A DNA stretch of 8,490 bases, from assembly GCA_028293405.1 (NCBI GenBank), contig JAQGOW010000015.1, forward strand, positions 1 to 8,490, given 5' to 3'. Position numbers and translations under genes: made by a program. Positions 1-6,747 of this stretch are shown one piece after another (position 1 is the first letter of the stretch; the number at the start of each line of letters is the position of its first letter). The notes under the pieces were generated by a model. It was given only the letters and a program-made list of their open reading frames with translations, was not told the origin of the DNA and ran no database searches. Origin of the DNA: Verrucomicrobiales bacterium (GTDB lineage: Bacteria > Verrucomicrobiota > Verrucomicrobiia > Limisphaerales > Palsa-1400).

Positions 1-3000
1 AAGTTCCTCAACTTCCGCGAAGCGCTGCAACGCTTGAACCACAACCTGCTCGCTGATCACCCGTTGCGCGCGGCGAACGGGCAAAAGAGCGGAGTCCGAA
101 TCGTCGACCTAAACAAGGACGGTTTTATGGACGTTGTAATCGCCGACGAACGCCGACGACTGACTCGCATCTGGGATGACGCTCAACATAAGTGGAACGA
201 AACGACGTTCCCTGTCCCGCTCATCGCGAAGGATCCACTGGGTAACAACCGCGATATGACCGTTCGATTCGGCGTCATTCAACCGAACGGCTTTGCCTCG
301 GTCATCGTGCGAAACGAAAAGTCTAAAGGCGGATGGGACTTCGATGGCAAGGCTTGGGTGCAAAACGATTCTTTGCTCACCGGATTGAGCATCAGTAATG
401 AACTTGTTTATACCGGCAAAGAGGGAATGGGCCGTGGCGTGCGTCTGCGTGACGTAGACAACAGCGGCCGCTGCTCTTTCATCGTCAGCAACCCGAAGGA
501 CAACGCGATCTTTTCGTGGTCGCCAGAACAGAAACAATGGGTGCCCGGCAAGTTCGCGTTGCCACCCGGCGTCACTGTTGCCGACGCCAACTCACGCGAC
601 GCAGGCCTGCGTTTCGTTGACCTCAACGGTGACGGCTACGACGACATCGTTTTGTCCAACGAAAAGTCGTTCGCGATTTACACATTTTTTCCCAACAAAG
701 ATCCGCTTGGATTCGACGTCGGATGGACACGTGAAATTGTGCAAGCGCGTCGAACCGCAGTGCCATCGACCAACGCAACCGTCGCAGCTAAACCCGCAAT
801 TCGTTCCGATGAACTGCCGCCAATCATGCGCAACGGCCAGAACAACGGCGTCTGGTTCAAATACGGTCAGATGTGGATTCAAAACGAAGACACTCCGGTC
901 GAACCGATTCGTGATACTGCCAACCTGCATCAGGTCGTCAGCCATTATTCGTTTCACGACCTGATTGCTTTCGGCCAACCAAAACCGAAATCACCAAAAG
1001 CGTCGTTGGCGAGCATGACCGCCGCACCTGGGTTCAAGGTCGAGCTGGTCGCGAACGAACCGTTTGTGAAAAGCCCCGTCGCATTCGAATGGGGCGCGGA
1101 TGGAAAACTTTGGGTCGTCGAAATGGGCGATTATCCGCTCGGCATTGATGGCAAAGGAAAGCCCGGCGGCATCATCCGATTCCTTGAAGACACAAACAGC
1201 GATGGTGTTTACGACAAGTCTACGGTGTTCCTAAAAGGGATCAATTTTCCCAACGGAATTTATCCGTGGCGCAACGGCGTGATCATCAGTGCCGCGCCGG
1301 AGATTTTTTATGCCGAAGACAGCGATGGTGACGGCAAAGCGGACGTGCGCAAAACGTTGTTCACTGGCTTCAACGAAGGGAATCAACAACATCGCGCCAA
1401 CGGTTTTGATTACGGCCTGGACGGCTGGCTTTACGGCGCCAACGGCGACAGCGGCGGCTCAATCAGCGCTGTGAAGACGTTGCAAAAGTCAGCAAGTGAG
1501 TTGCCGCGCGGCGTGGATATCAACGGTCGCGACTTTCGTTTCGATCCCGACAGTGGCCAATTCGAAACACAAGCCGGCCAAACGCAATTCGGTCGGCATC
1601 GCGATGATTTTGGCAATTGGTTCGGCAACAACAACACCACCATGCTCTGGCATTATTTTTTGCCGATCGAATATCTATCGCGCAATCCGCATCTGTCCGT
1701 CAGTCACACGTATCAACTGCTCGCACAATACACCAACGGCACGCGCGTTTATCCGACGAGCAAGACGCTGCAACGCTTCAATGATCCGAACGGCGCGAAC
1801 CATCTCACCTCTGGCAACAGCGCGACGCCGTATCGTGACGAACTTTTCGGACCGGAATTCGCGCACAGCGTTTTCATCAGTGAACCGGTTCACAATCTTG
1901 TTCACCGCGAGGAACTGGAAGCCGACGGCATCACGTTCAAAAGCCACCGCGCCAAAACTGAACTGCATCGCGAGTTTTTGAGTTCGCGGGACAACTGGTT
2001 TCGTCCAACGCAAATGAAAACCGGTCCCGACGGCGCGCTTTATGTCGCGGACATGTATCGGCTGGTTATCGAACATCCAGAATGGATTCCCGCCGAGATT
2101 CAAAAGCAATACAACTTTCGCGCCGGCGCCGACCGAGGCCGCATCTATCGTGTTTATCCAGCAAAGACAAAGCTCCGTCCAATTCCGAACATGGCCAAGA
2201 TGAACGATGCAGAATTGTGTCAGGAGTTGGAATCGCTGAACGGCTGGCAGCGCGACACGGCGCAACGGTTGTTGACTGAGCGCGGCAATACAAACGTGGT
2301 GCAGTTCATTGAACGGCAGTTCATCGAAAGTCAGCAGGCAGAATTTTGGAAAGGTGTCACGCAACAGCCTGGCAAAGCCCGCACGCGAGGTCGCATCCAC
2401 ATGCTCTACACACTGCACGCGCTCCACGCTCTGAGCCCCGTCATCGTCACGGCTGCACTAAAAGATACTCACGCCCCCGTGCGCGAACACGCGGTGCATT
2501 TGTCAGAAACGTTCCTCAGCGTGAATACGAGTGAAGCCAACAAGGAATTGGAAACGACGCTGCTGACCTTGGCAACTGATCCAAGCATTCGCGTCCGTTA
2601 TCAAGCTGCGTTCGCGCTTGGCTATTCTAACGATCCGCGCGCCGGAGAAGCTCTTGCGAAAATTGCGATGCGCAACGCGAGCTCCGAGCCGATGCAAATT
2701 GCCGTAATGAGTTCGGCGACCAATCACGTCGGCGAAATGCTTGCGACTGTTTTAGAGACGCCGAAACCGGCTGGCAATATCGTCGAGCAACTCGTCGGGC
2801 TCGCCACGGCGATGGAAGACTTCAAAGCGTTCGAGACTGCGCTAGTGAAAATCGCTGCTCCGGTGAATGGCAAAATTCAAACGTGGCAAATCTCTGCGCT
2901 GGCAGGTTTTCTCGATGCACTGGATCGACGCAACGTTTCCCTAAAACGATTTCGCGTGTCGGCACCTGCCGCCCTGCAAACAGCGATCGATAAGCTAAAC

Positions 3001-3885
3001 CCGTTGTTCGTTCGCGCACGAGCAATCGCCAGTGACTCCAAATCCGACAAACCGAGCCGCCTTGCGGCTTTACGCCTACTAGGTCGCGGTGTCGCTGCGC
3101 AGGATGACGACATCAAAGTGCTTGGTTCCTTCCTGAGCGGCACGACCACTCCGGACTTGCGGAAAATTGCGCTCGCCACCCTCCGAAAAAGCCGCGTTCC
3201 GCTCAGCGGCGAAGCGATGTTGGATGGTTGGAAAGGATACGTTCCCGAAACTCGCGTCGATGTTATGAACGCGATTTTTTCGCGTTTGGAATGGACGAAG
3301 CTTTTGCTGGATCGACTTGAGAACGGCGCCATTCCGCCGGGCCAGATCGCGCCTACATTCCAACAAAAGCTGCTCACGCACGTTCAACCTAGCGTGACTT
3401 CGCGTGCCACAAAACTGTTCGCGTCCGCGAATCCGAATCGCAAGAAACTGGTTGAAGACTATCAAAATATCGCTTCGCTGAAAGGCGACCCCACCCGAGG
3501 CGCTAATTTGTTCAAACAAAACTGCACCACGTGCCATTTTTTCAAAGGTCAGGGCAATGCCGTTGGACCCGACCTCGGTGCACTTGGGAACAAAACCGTC
3601 CAGACGTTGCTCGTGGCGATTCTTGACCCGAACCAGGCGATCGAGTCGCGCTATATGAGCTACACCGCGACGACGAAAAACGATCGTGAATTAACGGGCG
3701 TCATCAGCACAGAAACTCCCACCAGCATTACGATCAAAACGGCGGGTGGCGCGGAGGAAATCGTGTTGAGGAACGACCTCGCGTCGCTCACAAGTTCAGG
3801 ATTGTCGCTGATGCCCGAAGGCTTGGAAAAAGCTCTCGACCACCAAGGCATGGCGGATCTGATTGCGTATCTGAACGCAAAATAA
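1..3885 (+). CDS. PVC-type membrane-bound dehydrogenase-like protein with FG-GAP repeats, HEAT-like region and C-terminal c-type heme domain (5' partial)
   Basis: The frame is open from the left edge, so the true start lies upstream; the TTG at 34 is only the first start-like codon in view and is not believed. Residues below are counted from base 34. Two calcium-loop FG-GAP/VCBS-type repeats are clear (DLNKDGFMD at 25-33, DLNGDGYDD at 196-204), with a weaker copy near 140. About 328-709 is the beta-propeller domain known as TIGR02604, from APGFKVELVANEP to GRIYRVYP; it contains two further acidic loops (DTNSDGVYD at 386, DSDGDGKAD at 429). About 720-1140 is helical and HEAT-like (for example DPSIRVRYQAAFALGY near 849). 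The tail carries a heme c motif CTTCH at 1164-1168 within a TIGR02603-like domain ending LIAYLNAK. Such proteins are exported and presumed to oxidise sugars or alcohols with electrons leaving through the heme; the substrate is unknown. A signal peptide would lie outside the window. It ends 40 bases before the C39-like gene on the same strand. Family call is confident, function is not. Confidence 0.9.
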   Translation, partial: KFLNFREALQRLNHNLLADHPLRAANGQKSGVRIVDLNKDGFMDVVIADERRRLTRIWDDAQHKWNETTFPVPLIAKDPLGNNRDMTVRFGVIQPNGFASVIVRNEKSKGGWDFDGKAWVQNDSLLTGLSISNELVYTGKEGMGRGVRLRDVDNSGRCSFIVSNPKDNAIFSWSPEQKQWVPGKFALPPGVTVADANSRDAGLRFVDLNGDGYDDIVLSNEKSFAIYTFFPNKDPLGFDVGWTREIVQARRTAVPSTNATVAAKPAIRSDELPPIMRNGQNNGVWFKYGQMWIQNEDTPVEPIRDTANLHQVVSHYSFHDLIAFGQPKPKSPKASLASMTAAPGFKVELVANEPFVKSPVAFEWGADGKLWVVEMGDYPLGIDGKGKPGGIIRFLEDTNSDGVYDKSTVFLKGINFPNGIYPWRNGVIISAAPEIFYAEDSDGDGKADVRKTLFTGFNEGNQQHRANGFDYGLDGWLYGANGDSGGSISAVKTLQKSASELPRGVDINGRDFRFDPDSGQFETQAGQTQFGRHRDDFGNWFGNNNTTMLWHYFLPIEYLSRNPHLSVSHTYQLLAQYTNGTRVYPTSKTLQRFNDPNGANHLTSGNSATPYRDELFGPEFAHSVFISEPVHNLVHREELEADGITFKSHRAKTELHREFLSSRDNWFRPTQMKTGPDGALYVADMYRLVIEHPEWIPAEIQKQYNFRAGADRGRIYRVYPAKTKLRPIPNMAKMNDAELCQELESLNGWQRDTAQRLLTERGNTNVVQFIERQFIESQQAEFWKGVTQQPGKARTRGRIHMLYTLHALHALSPVIVTAALKDTHAPVREHAVHLSETFLSVNTSEANKELETTLLTLATDPSIRVRYQAAFALGYSNDPRAGEALAKIAMRNASSEPMQIAVMSSATNHVGEMLATVLETPKPAGNIVEQLVGLATAMEDFKAFETALVKIAAPVNGKIQTWQISALAGFLDALDRRNVSLKRFRVSAPAALQTAIDKLNPLFVRARAIASDSKSDKPSRLAALRLLGRGVAAQDDDIKVLGSFLSGTTTPDLRKIALATLRKSRVPLSGEAMLDGWKGYVPETRVDVMNAIFSRLEWTKLLLDRLENGAIPPGQIAPTFQQKLLTHVQPSVTSRATKLFASANPNRKKLVEDYQNIASLKGDPTRGANLFKQNCTTCHFFKGQGNAVGPDLGALGNKTVQTLLVAILDPNQAIESRYMSYTATTKNDRELTGVISTETPTSITIKTAGGAEEIVLRNDLASLTSSGLSLMPEGLEKALDHQGMADLIAYLNAK

Positions 3886-3914
3886 AGTATCGCACATCCA
3901 CCACGACTTCCGTT

Positions 3915-3920
3915 TAGAAT
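3915..3920 (+). promoter_or_regulatory. Possible -10 box placed for a leaderless C39-peptidase transcript
   Basis: TAGAAT matches the bacterial -10 consensus at five of six bases and ends five bases before the ATG at 3926. Transcription would then begin at or next to the start codon. No Shine-Dalgarno sequence lies before this ATG, which fits. The -35 is poor: the best option is CGCACA at 3891-3896 with an 18-base spacer, matching only the final ACA. Read-through from the upstream gene remains possible. Confidence 0.35.
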
Positions 3921-3925
3921 ACGCC

Positions 3926-5074
3926 ATGCGTTTGCGGCCTATTGTTTTCGTTATGGCGTGTGTGCTCACTTCAATCACCTCCGCGTTTTGCGGCAGTCCA
4001 ACGGAACAGGCACGGTTTGTCGCGTTCACGAGTTTCGACGGCTTTTCCAAAATGGCAACAGCCAGCACGACTGTCCTCACGTCGCCGATCATCAAGACGC
4101 CCATTGAATGGAACGAGTTCGTGCTCTCGTGGAACTCCGTCACGCCGCCGGGAACGTGGATTCAATTCGATGTGCAAGCTTTGCAACCGGGCCACAAAAC
4201 AAAGTTCTACACGATGGGCATTTGGTCCGAAGACGTCGCGAAACATGAGCGCACGACCGTTCGCGGTCAAAACGATGCTGACGGCAAAGTTAAATCTGAC
4301 ACGTTGGTGCTGAACCAAAAAGCGGGTGCGATCCAAGTGCGCATCACAATTCACAATGCTGCAGATCAACCTGCGCCCGAGTTGAAATCGATCGGCCTGT
4401 CCTTTGTGGACACCACTGTTAAAGTCGCAACGCTGCCGCCGAACAAAGCGGCTTGGGGCAAAATTCTGACGGTTCCCGAAAAATCGCAGAACTCCTATCC
4501 GCAGGAAAAAGGTTGGTGCAGCCCGACGTCGTTGAGCATGGTGCTCGGTCACTGGAGCGAACGCCTCAGCCGTCCGGAAATGGTTCTCGACGTTCCAGAA
4601 GTCGCTGCCTCCATTTTTGACCCGAACTTCGGCGGCACGGGCAATTGGCCGTTCAACACCGCGTTCGCCGGAAAATTCCAAGGGATGCGCTCCTACGTGA
4701 GCCGCTTCACCGACATTTCTGAACTGGAGGATTGGATCGTCGCCGGGCTGCCGGTGATTATTTCGGCACCCTACGATATGCTCGCACCCGGTCGCAACCC
4801 CACGGGGAATGGCCATGTGGTCGTCTGTATCGGGTTCGCTGAAAACGGCGATGTCGTGATTAACGACCCCGCGACCAACCTCCAAAAAGGCCAGCACGTG
4901 CGCCATATATATAAGCGTTCGGACGTCGAACGCGCCTGGTCGATGTCGCACCGAACCGTTTATCTGGTTTACCCGGAAGGCACGCCGCTGCCAGCCGACA
5001 GGTTCGGTCATTGGGACACTGCGCCGCAGGTCGAGCCTCGCAAACTATTGCCGACTCCGCGCAAGCTCCTTTGA
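3926..5074 (+). CDS. Secreted C39-like (papain-fold) cysteine peptidase family protein
   Basis: A 382-residue protein. The N-terminus (RLR, then a hydrophobic stretch to about residue 22) looks like a Sec signal peptide, so it should act outside the cytoplasm; SAFC is not a proper lipobox. Residues 30-160 are beta-rich and unassigned. The C-terminal half resembles the Peptidase_C39_2 family: candidate nucleophile C198 in GWCSPTSLSM, catalytic histidine H297 in GNGHVVVCIGF, and N313/D314 in VINDPAT as the third member, in the expected order. The Cys-Pro-Thr and NGH motifs suggest an active cysteine hydrolase rather than a dead fold. No ABC transporter or leader-peptide gene is nearby, so a bacteriocin-processing role has no support here. 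The protein ends with PRKLL repeated twice. It starts 40 bases after the heme protein and could be co-transcribed with it. ATG 3926 is chosen because it opens the signal peptide. Substrate unknown. Confidence 0.8.
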   Translation: MRLRPIVFVMACVLTSITSAFCGSPTEQARFVAFTSFDGFSKMATASTTVLTSPIIKTPIEWNEFVLSWNSVTPPGTWIQFDVQALQPGHKTKFYTMGIWSEDVAKHERTTVRGQNDADGKVKSDTLVLNQKAGAIQVRITIHNAADQPAPELKSIGLSFVDTTVKVATLPPNKAAWGKILTVPEKSQNSYPQEKGWCSPTSLSMVLGHWSERLSRPEMVLDVPEVAASIFDPNFGGTGNWPFNTAFAGKFQGMRSYVSRFTDISELEDWIVAGLPVIISAPYDMLAPGRNPTGNGHVVVCIGFAENGDVVINDPATNLQKGQHVRHIYKRSDVERAWSMSHRTVYLVYPEGTPLPADRFGHWDTAPQVEPRKLLPTPRKLL

Positions 5075-5100
5075 GCCTATCGGACGGTCGCTACGCGGCG

Positions 5101-5128
5101 TTGACAATTCAAACCCTTTGGTTACCGT
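5101..5128 (+). promoter_or_regulatory. Probable sigma70-type promoter for rpsT
   Basis: A perfect TTGACA (5101-5106) is followed after 16 bases by TACCGT (5123-5128), which keeps the three most conserved -10 positions (T, A and final T). It lies in the short gap between the C39-like gene and rpsT, giving a leader of roughly 15-20 bases. An alternative -10-like TAATTT lies at 5139-5144, six bases before the ATG, but has no good -35. Confidence 0.5.
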
Positions 5129-5132
5129 AACC
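5120..5132. repeat. Perfect 13-base inverted repeat inside the rpsT promoter (possible operator)
   Basis: GGTTAC, one central C, then GTAACC: six-base arms with perfect complementarity. It covers the proposed -10 at 5123-5128, the position of a classical repressor operator. Arms and loop are too short for a stable RNA hairpin, so a DNA-binding site is the likelier reading. No regulator can be named. Confidence 0.4.
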
Positions 5133-5150
5133 GTTCTTTAATTTTGAAAT

Positions 5151-5432
5151 ATGCCTAATACGAAATCAGCCGAGCGGCGCATGCGCAACAGCGCGCGGAA
5201 ACAAACGCGCAATCACAGCGAAAAAGCGCGCTTGCACACTTTGGAAACGAACTACGCGGCTTTCGTGACCGCCGGGAAGAAAGATGACGCCACAAAGGCG
5301 CTTCGCTCCCTGACCGCTGCATTGGACAAAGCAGCCAAGCGCGGTGTTATCCACGCTTCGAATGCCAGCCGCAAGAAATCGCGCCTGACGATTCGGTTGA
5401 ACAAAGTCGCAGCGGTCAAAGCCAAAGCCTAA
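5151..5432 (+). CDS. rpsT: 30S ribosomal protein S20
   Basis: A 93-residue, strongly basic protein of the normal S20 length. It starts MPNTKSAERRMRNSARKQ, matching the family pattern of an N-terminal lysine/arginine-rich helix, and continues with the conserved KGVIH-like segment (here KRGVIHASNASRKKSRL, about residues 63-79) before a lysine-rich tail. S20 binds 16S rRNA early in 30S subunit assembly. It is a single gene with its own TTGACA promoter; neighbours are a peptidase gene upstream and a convergent dus gene downstream. No Shine-Dalgarno sequence precedes the ATG; the leader is A/T-rich (ctttaattttgaaat), so initiation may rely on S1 or on a leaderless transcript. The ATG gives exactly the expected N-terminus. 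Confidence 0.96.
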   Translation: MPNTKSAERRMRNSARKQTRNHSEKARLHTLETNYAAFVTAGKKDDATKALRSLTAALDKAAKRGVIHASNASRKKSRLTIRLNKVAAVKAKA

Positions 5433-5455
5433 GCTTTTCGGCTGCAGGGAATCTT

Positions 5456-5486
5456 CGGAAGCGCCCCTTCCGGCGCCAGTAGTTTT
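5456..5486 (+). terminator. Weak candidate terminator after rpsT
   Basis: CGGAAG (5456-5461) pairs with CTTCCG (5467-5472) around a five-base loop. A competing stem pairs GCGCC (5461-5465) with GGCGC (5472-5476). A short TTTT run lies at 5483-5486, 6-10 bases after the stems. The stems are short and the U-run is distant, so this is only a plausible intrinsic terminator. Confidence 0.3.
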
Positions 5487-5489
5487 CAC

Positions 5490-5514
5490 AGCAATTCCAA
5501 ATCATGGAATTGCT
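5490..5514. repeat. Perfect 10-base inverted repeat between convergent rpsT and dus
   Basis: AGCAATTCCA, loop AATCA, TGGAATTGCT: a ten-base-pair perfect stem with a five-base loop, lying between two convergent genes (rpsT ends 5432, dus ends 5541). Neither strand has a T-run straight after it, so it is not a textbook intrinsic terminator. It could act as a bidirectional terminator, a 3'-end RNA stabiliser or a dispersed repeat. Confidence 0.5.
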
Positions 5515-5540
5515 ATGTACACGCGCGGTTACGCGTTACT

Positions 5541-6644
5541 TCACCAAACTTCGACTGGGCCTTTGGGCACGGGGATAGATTGGCGCTGGGCCACGCCGGG
5601 TTCCTGCATGAAAGAGGCAACCATTGGCGGGGGTTGATAACGGGCGTGCAGGTTGCCGTTCTCATCAACAAATTGCGCGCGCCACTGCCGGTAATTGTCC
5701 AACAATTCGTAGAACTCGGCCTTGTTGGTAAGCCGCACAATTCGTTTGTTGAAATCGTTGGCCGGCCCGAACCGTTTCGAATACCACGGGCCGATTTTGC
5801 GAAACATCCGGCAACCGTGCTCCTCGCCGAACACTTCGATCATCAAATCCAGATGTCGGCACATGACGCGCAGGCGTTCGTCAAAGCTCGGTTCGGGCAA
5901 CAGTTCACCCGTGGTGACGTAATGCGCTGCGTGCCGGAAAATCCATGGATTATAAAACGCGCCACGACCAATGCTCACACCGGCACAACCGGTATCGTTG
6001 AACATCATCTTCGCGGCTTGTGGTGTGGTCACGTCGCCGTTGCCAATGACAGGAATGTGTTTAACGGCTTTCACGACGGCCCGAATGCCAGCGAGATTTA
6101 CACGTCCACCGAATCCTTGTTCGCGCGTGCGGCCGTGAACAAAAATCGCGGAGACTCCTGCGTCTTCCAACACGCGCGCCAGATCAGGCGCAGTTAAATT
6201 GTCATCGTCCCAACCGAGGCGCATTTTTGCGGTGACAGGAATCTTCACCGCGTCGACCATCCCTTTGACGAGCGCCGCCGTCTTGTCCATTTCGGTCATC
6301 ATCGCGGAACCGCCGCCGACTTTGCACACCTTGCGCACGGGACAACCCATGTTGATGTCGACGGACGAGATGCCAATCGATTCGAGGTAAGCGGCAGCGT
6401 CGCGCATCTCTTCGGGAACAGAACCGAATAATTGAACCGCGAGAGGTCGATCAGCAGGACATGTTTCAATCAGCTTTAGCGCCTTTGGATTTTTTTCCAA
6501 CAACGACCGCGCATTGACGAGGTCTGTCGTGCACAGGTCGAGTCCGCCCACTTCGCGCAACGTCAATCGAAACGGCAGGTTGGTGTAGCCGGCCAACGGC
6601 GACAGAAACAAATTCGAGTTAAGTTGAAGCGAACCAAACTGCAT
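5541..6644 (-). CDS. dus: tRNA-dihydrouridine synthase (DusB-like)
   Basis: A 367-residue flavoenzyme that reduces specific uridines in the tRNA D-loop to dihydrouridine, using FMN and NAD(P)H. Visible motifs: FLSPLAGYTNLPFR (13-26), the FMN-site opening; INMGCPVRKV with candidate catalytic C101, then GGGSAMM; K140 in TAKMRLGW; H170 in VHGRTREQ; GNGD (201-204) and GRGAFYNPWIF (227-236) for phosphate binding. After the barrel comes a helical region (FRKIGPWYSKRF) as in DusB. The reading frame is open back to 6770, but that start would run into the DUF72 gene; the ATG at 6644 sits 12 residues before the first conserved motif and is preferred, with GTG at 6647 as an alternative. There is no Shine-Dalgarno sequence. 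The last 50 or so residues, ending IPVPKGPVEVW, form an extension I cannot match to a known domain. Paralogue assignment (DusB) is tentative; the family is certain. Confidence 0.93.
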   Translation of the reverse strand: MQFGSLQLNSNLFLSPLAGYTNLPFRLTLREVGGLDLCTTDLVNARSLLEKNPKALKLIETCPADRPLAVQLFGSVPEEMRDAAAYLESIGISSVDINMGCPVRKVCKVGGGSAMMTEMDKTAALVKGMVDAVKIPVTAKMRLGWDDDNLTAPDLARVLEDAGVSAIFVHGRTREQGFGGRVNLAGIRAVVKAVKHIPVIGNGDVTTPQAAKMMFNDTGCAGVSIGRGAFYNPWIFRHAAHYVTTGELLPEPSFDERLRVMCRHLDLMIEVFGEEHGCRMFRKIGPWYSKRFGPANDFNKRIVRLTNKAEFYELLDNYRQWRAQFVDENGNLHARYQPPPMVASFMQEPGVAQRQSIPVPKGPVEVW

Positions 6645-6649
6645 CACGC

Positions 6650-6678
6650 ACAGTAAACACCAGGTTGGCTGCTGATAA
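6650..6678 (-). promoter_or_regulatory. Possible promoter for dus, leaderless arrangement
   Basis: On the minus strand TTATCA (6678-6673) is separated by 17 bases from TACTGT (6655-6650). The first matches four of six -35 consensus bases; the second keeps the T, A and final T of the -10. TACTGT ends five bases before the dus ATG, so the transcript would start at about the start codon, consistent with the missing Shine-Dalgarno sequence. Confidence 0.35.
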
Positions 6679-6732
6679 AAGCGCGTTAAATCAGGTTGCG
6701 CGCACTTTAAAGCGGCATGAGAGTTTCCACTG

Positions 6733-6740
6733 TAAGGAGG
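6733..6740 (+). promoter_or_regulatory. Strong Shine-Dalgarno site for the DUF72 gene
   Basis: TAAGGAGG, the full core complement of the 16S rRNA tail, ends seven bases before the ATG at 6748. It fixes that start and is the only strong ribosome-binding site before a start codon in this window. Confidence 0.9.
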
Positions 6741-6747
6741 CGAAACT

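Noticed and set aside
34..36. TTG at 34 as the start of the heme protein
   Set aside because: The frame is open to the window edge, there is no ribosome-binding site and no signal peptide follows, so the gene begins upstream.
1675..2427. Minus-strand open frame (250 codons) inside the large heme protein gene
   Set aside because: It is fully antisense to the conserved propeller and HEAT-like region and has no family resemblance.
4905..4916. TATA-rich run (catatatataag) as a promoter
   Set aside because: It lies inside the C39-like coding sequence (encoding HIYK), with no gene start close downstream.
3971..5011. Long minus-strand open frame (346 codons) opposite the C39-like gene
   Set aside because: The plus strand has a signal peptide and C39 motifs. 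The antisense translation is arginine/histidine-rich with no recognisable domain, a usual shadow in G+C-rich coding DNA.
5580..6197. Plus-strand open frame (205 codons) opposite dus
   Set aside because: The opposite strand encodes an intact Dus with all motifs; this frame is a codon-structure shadow.
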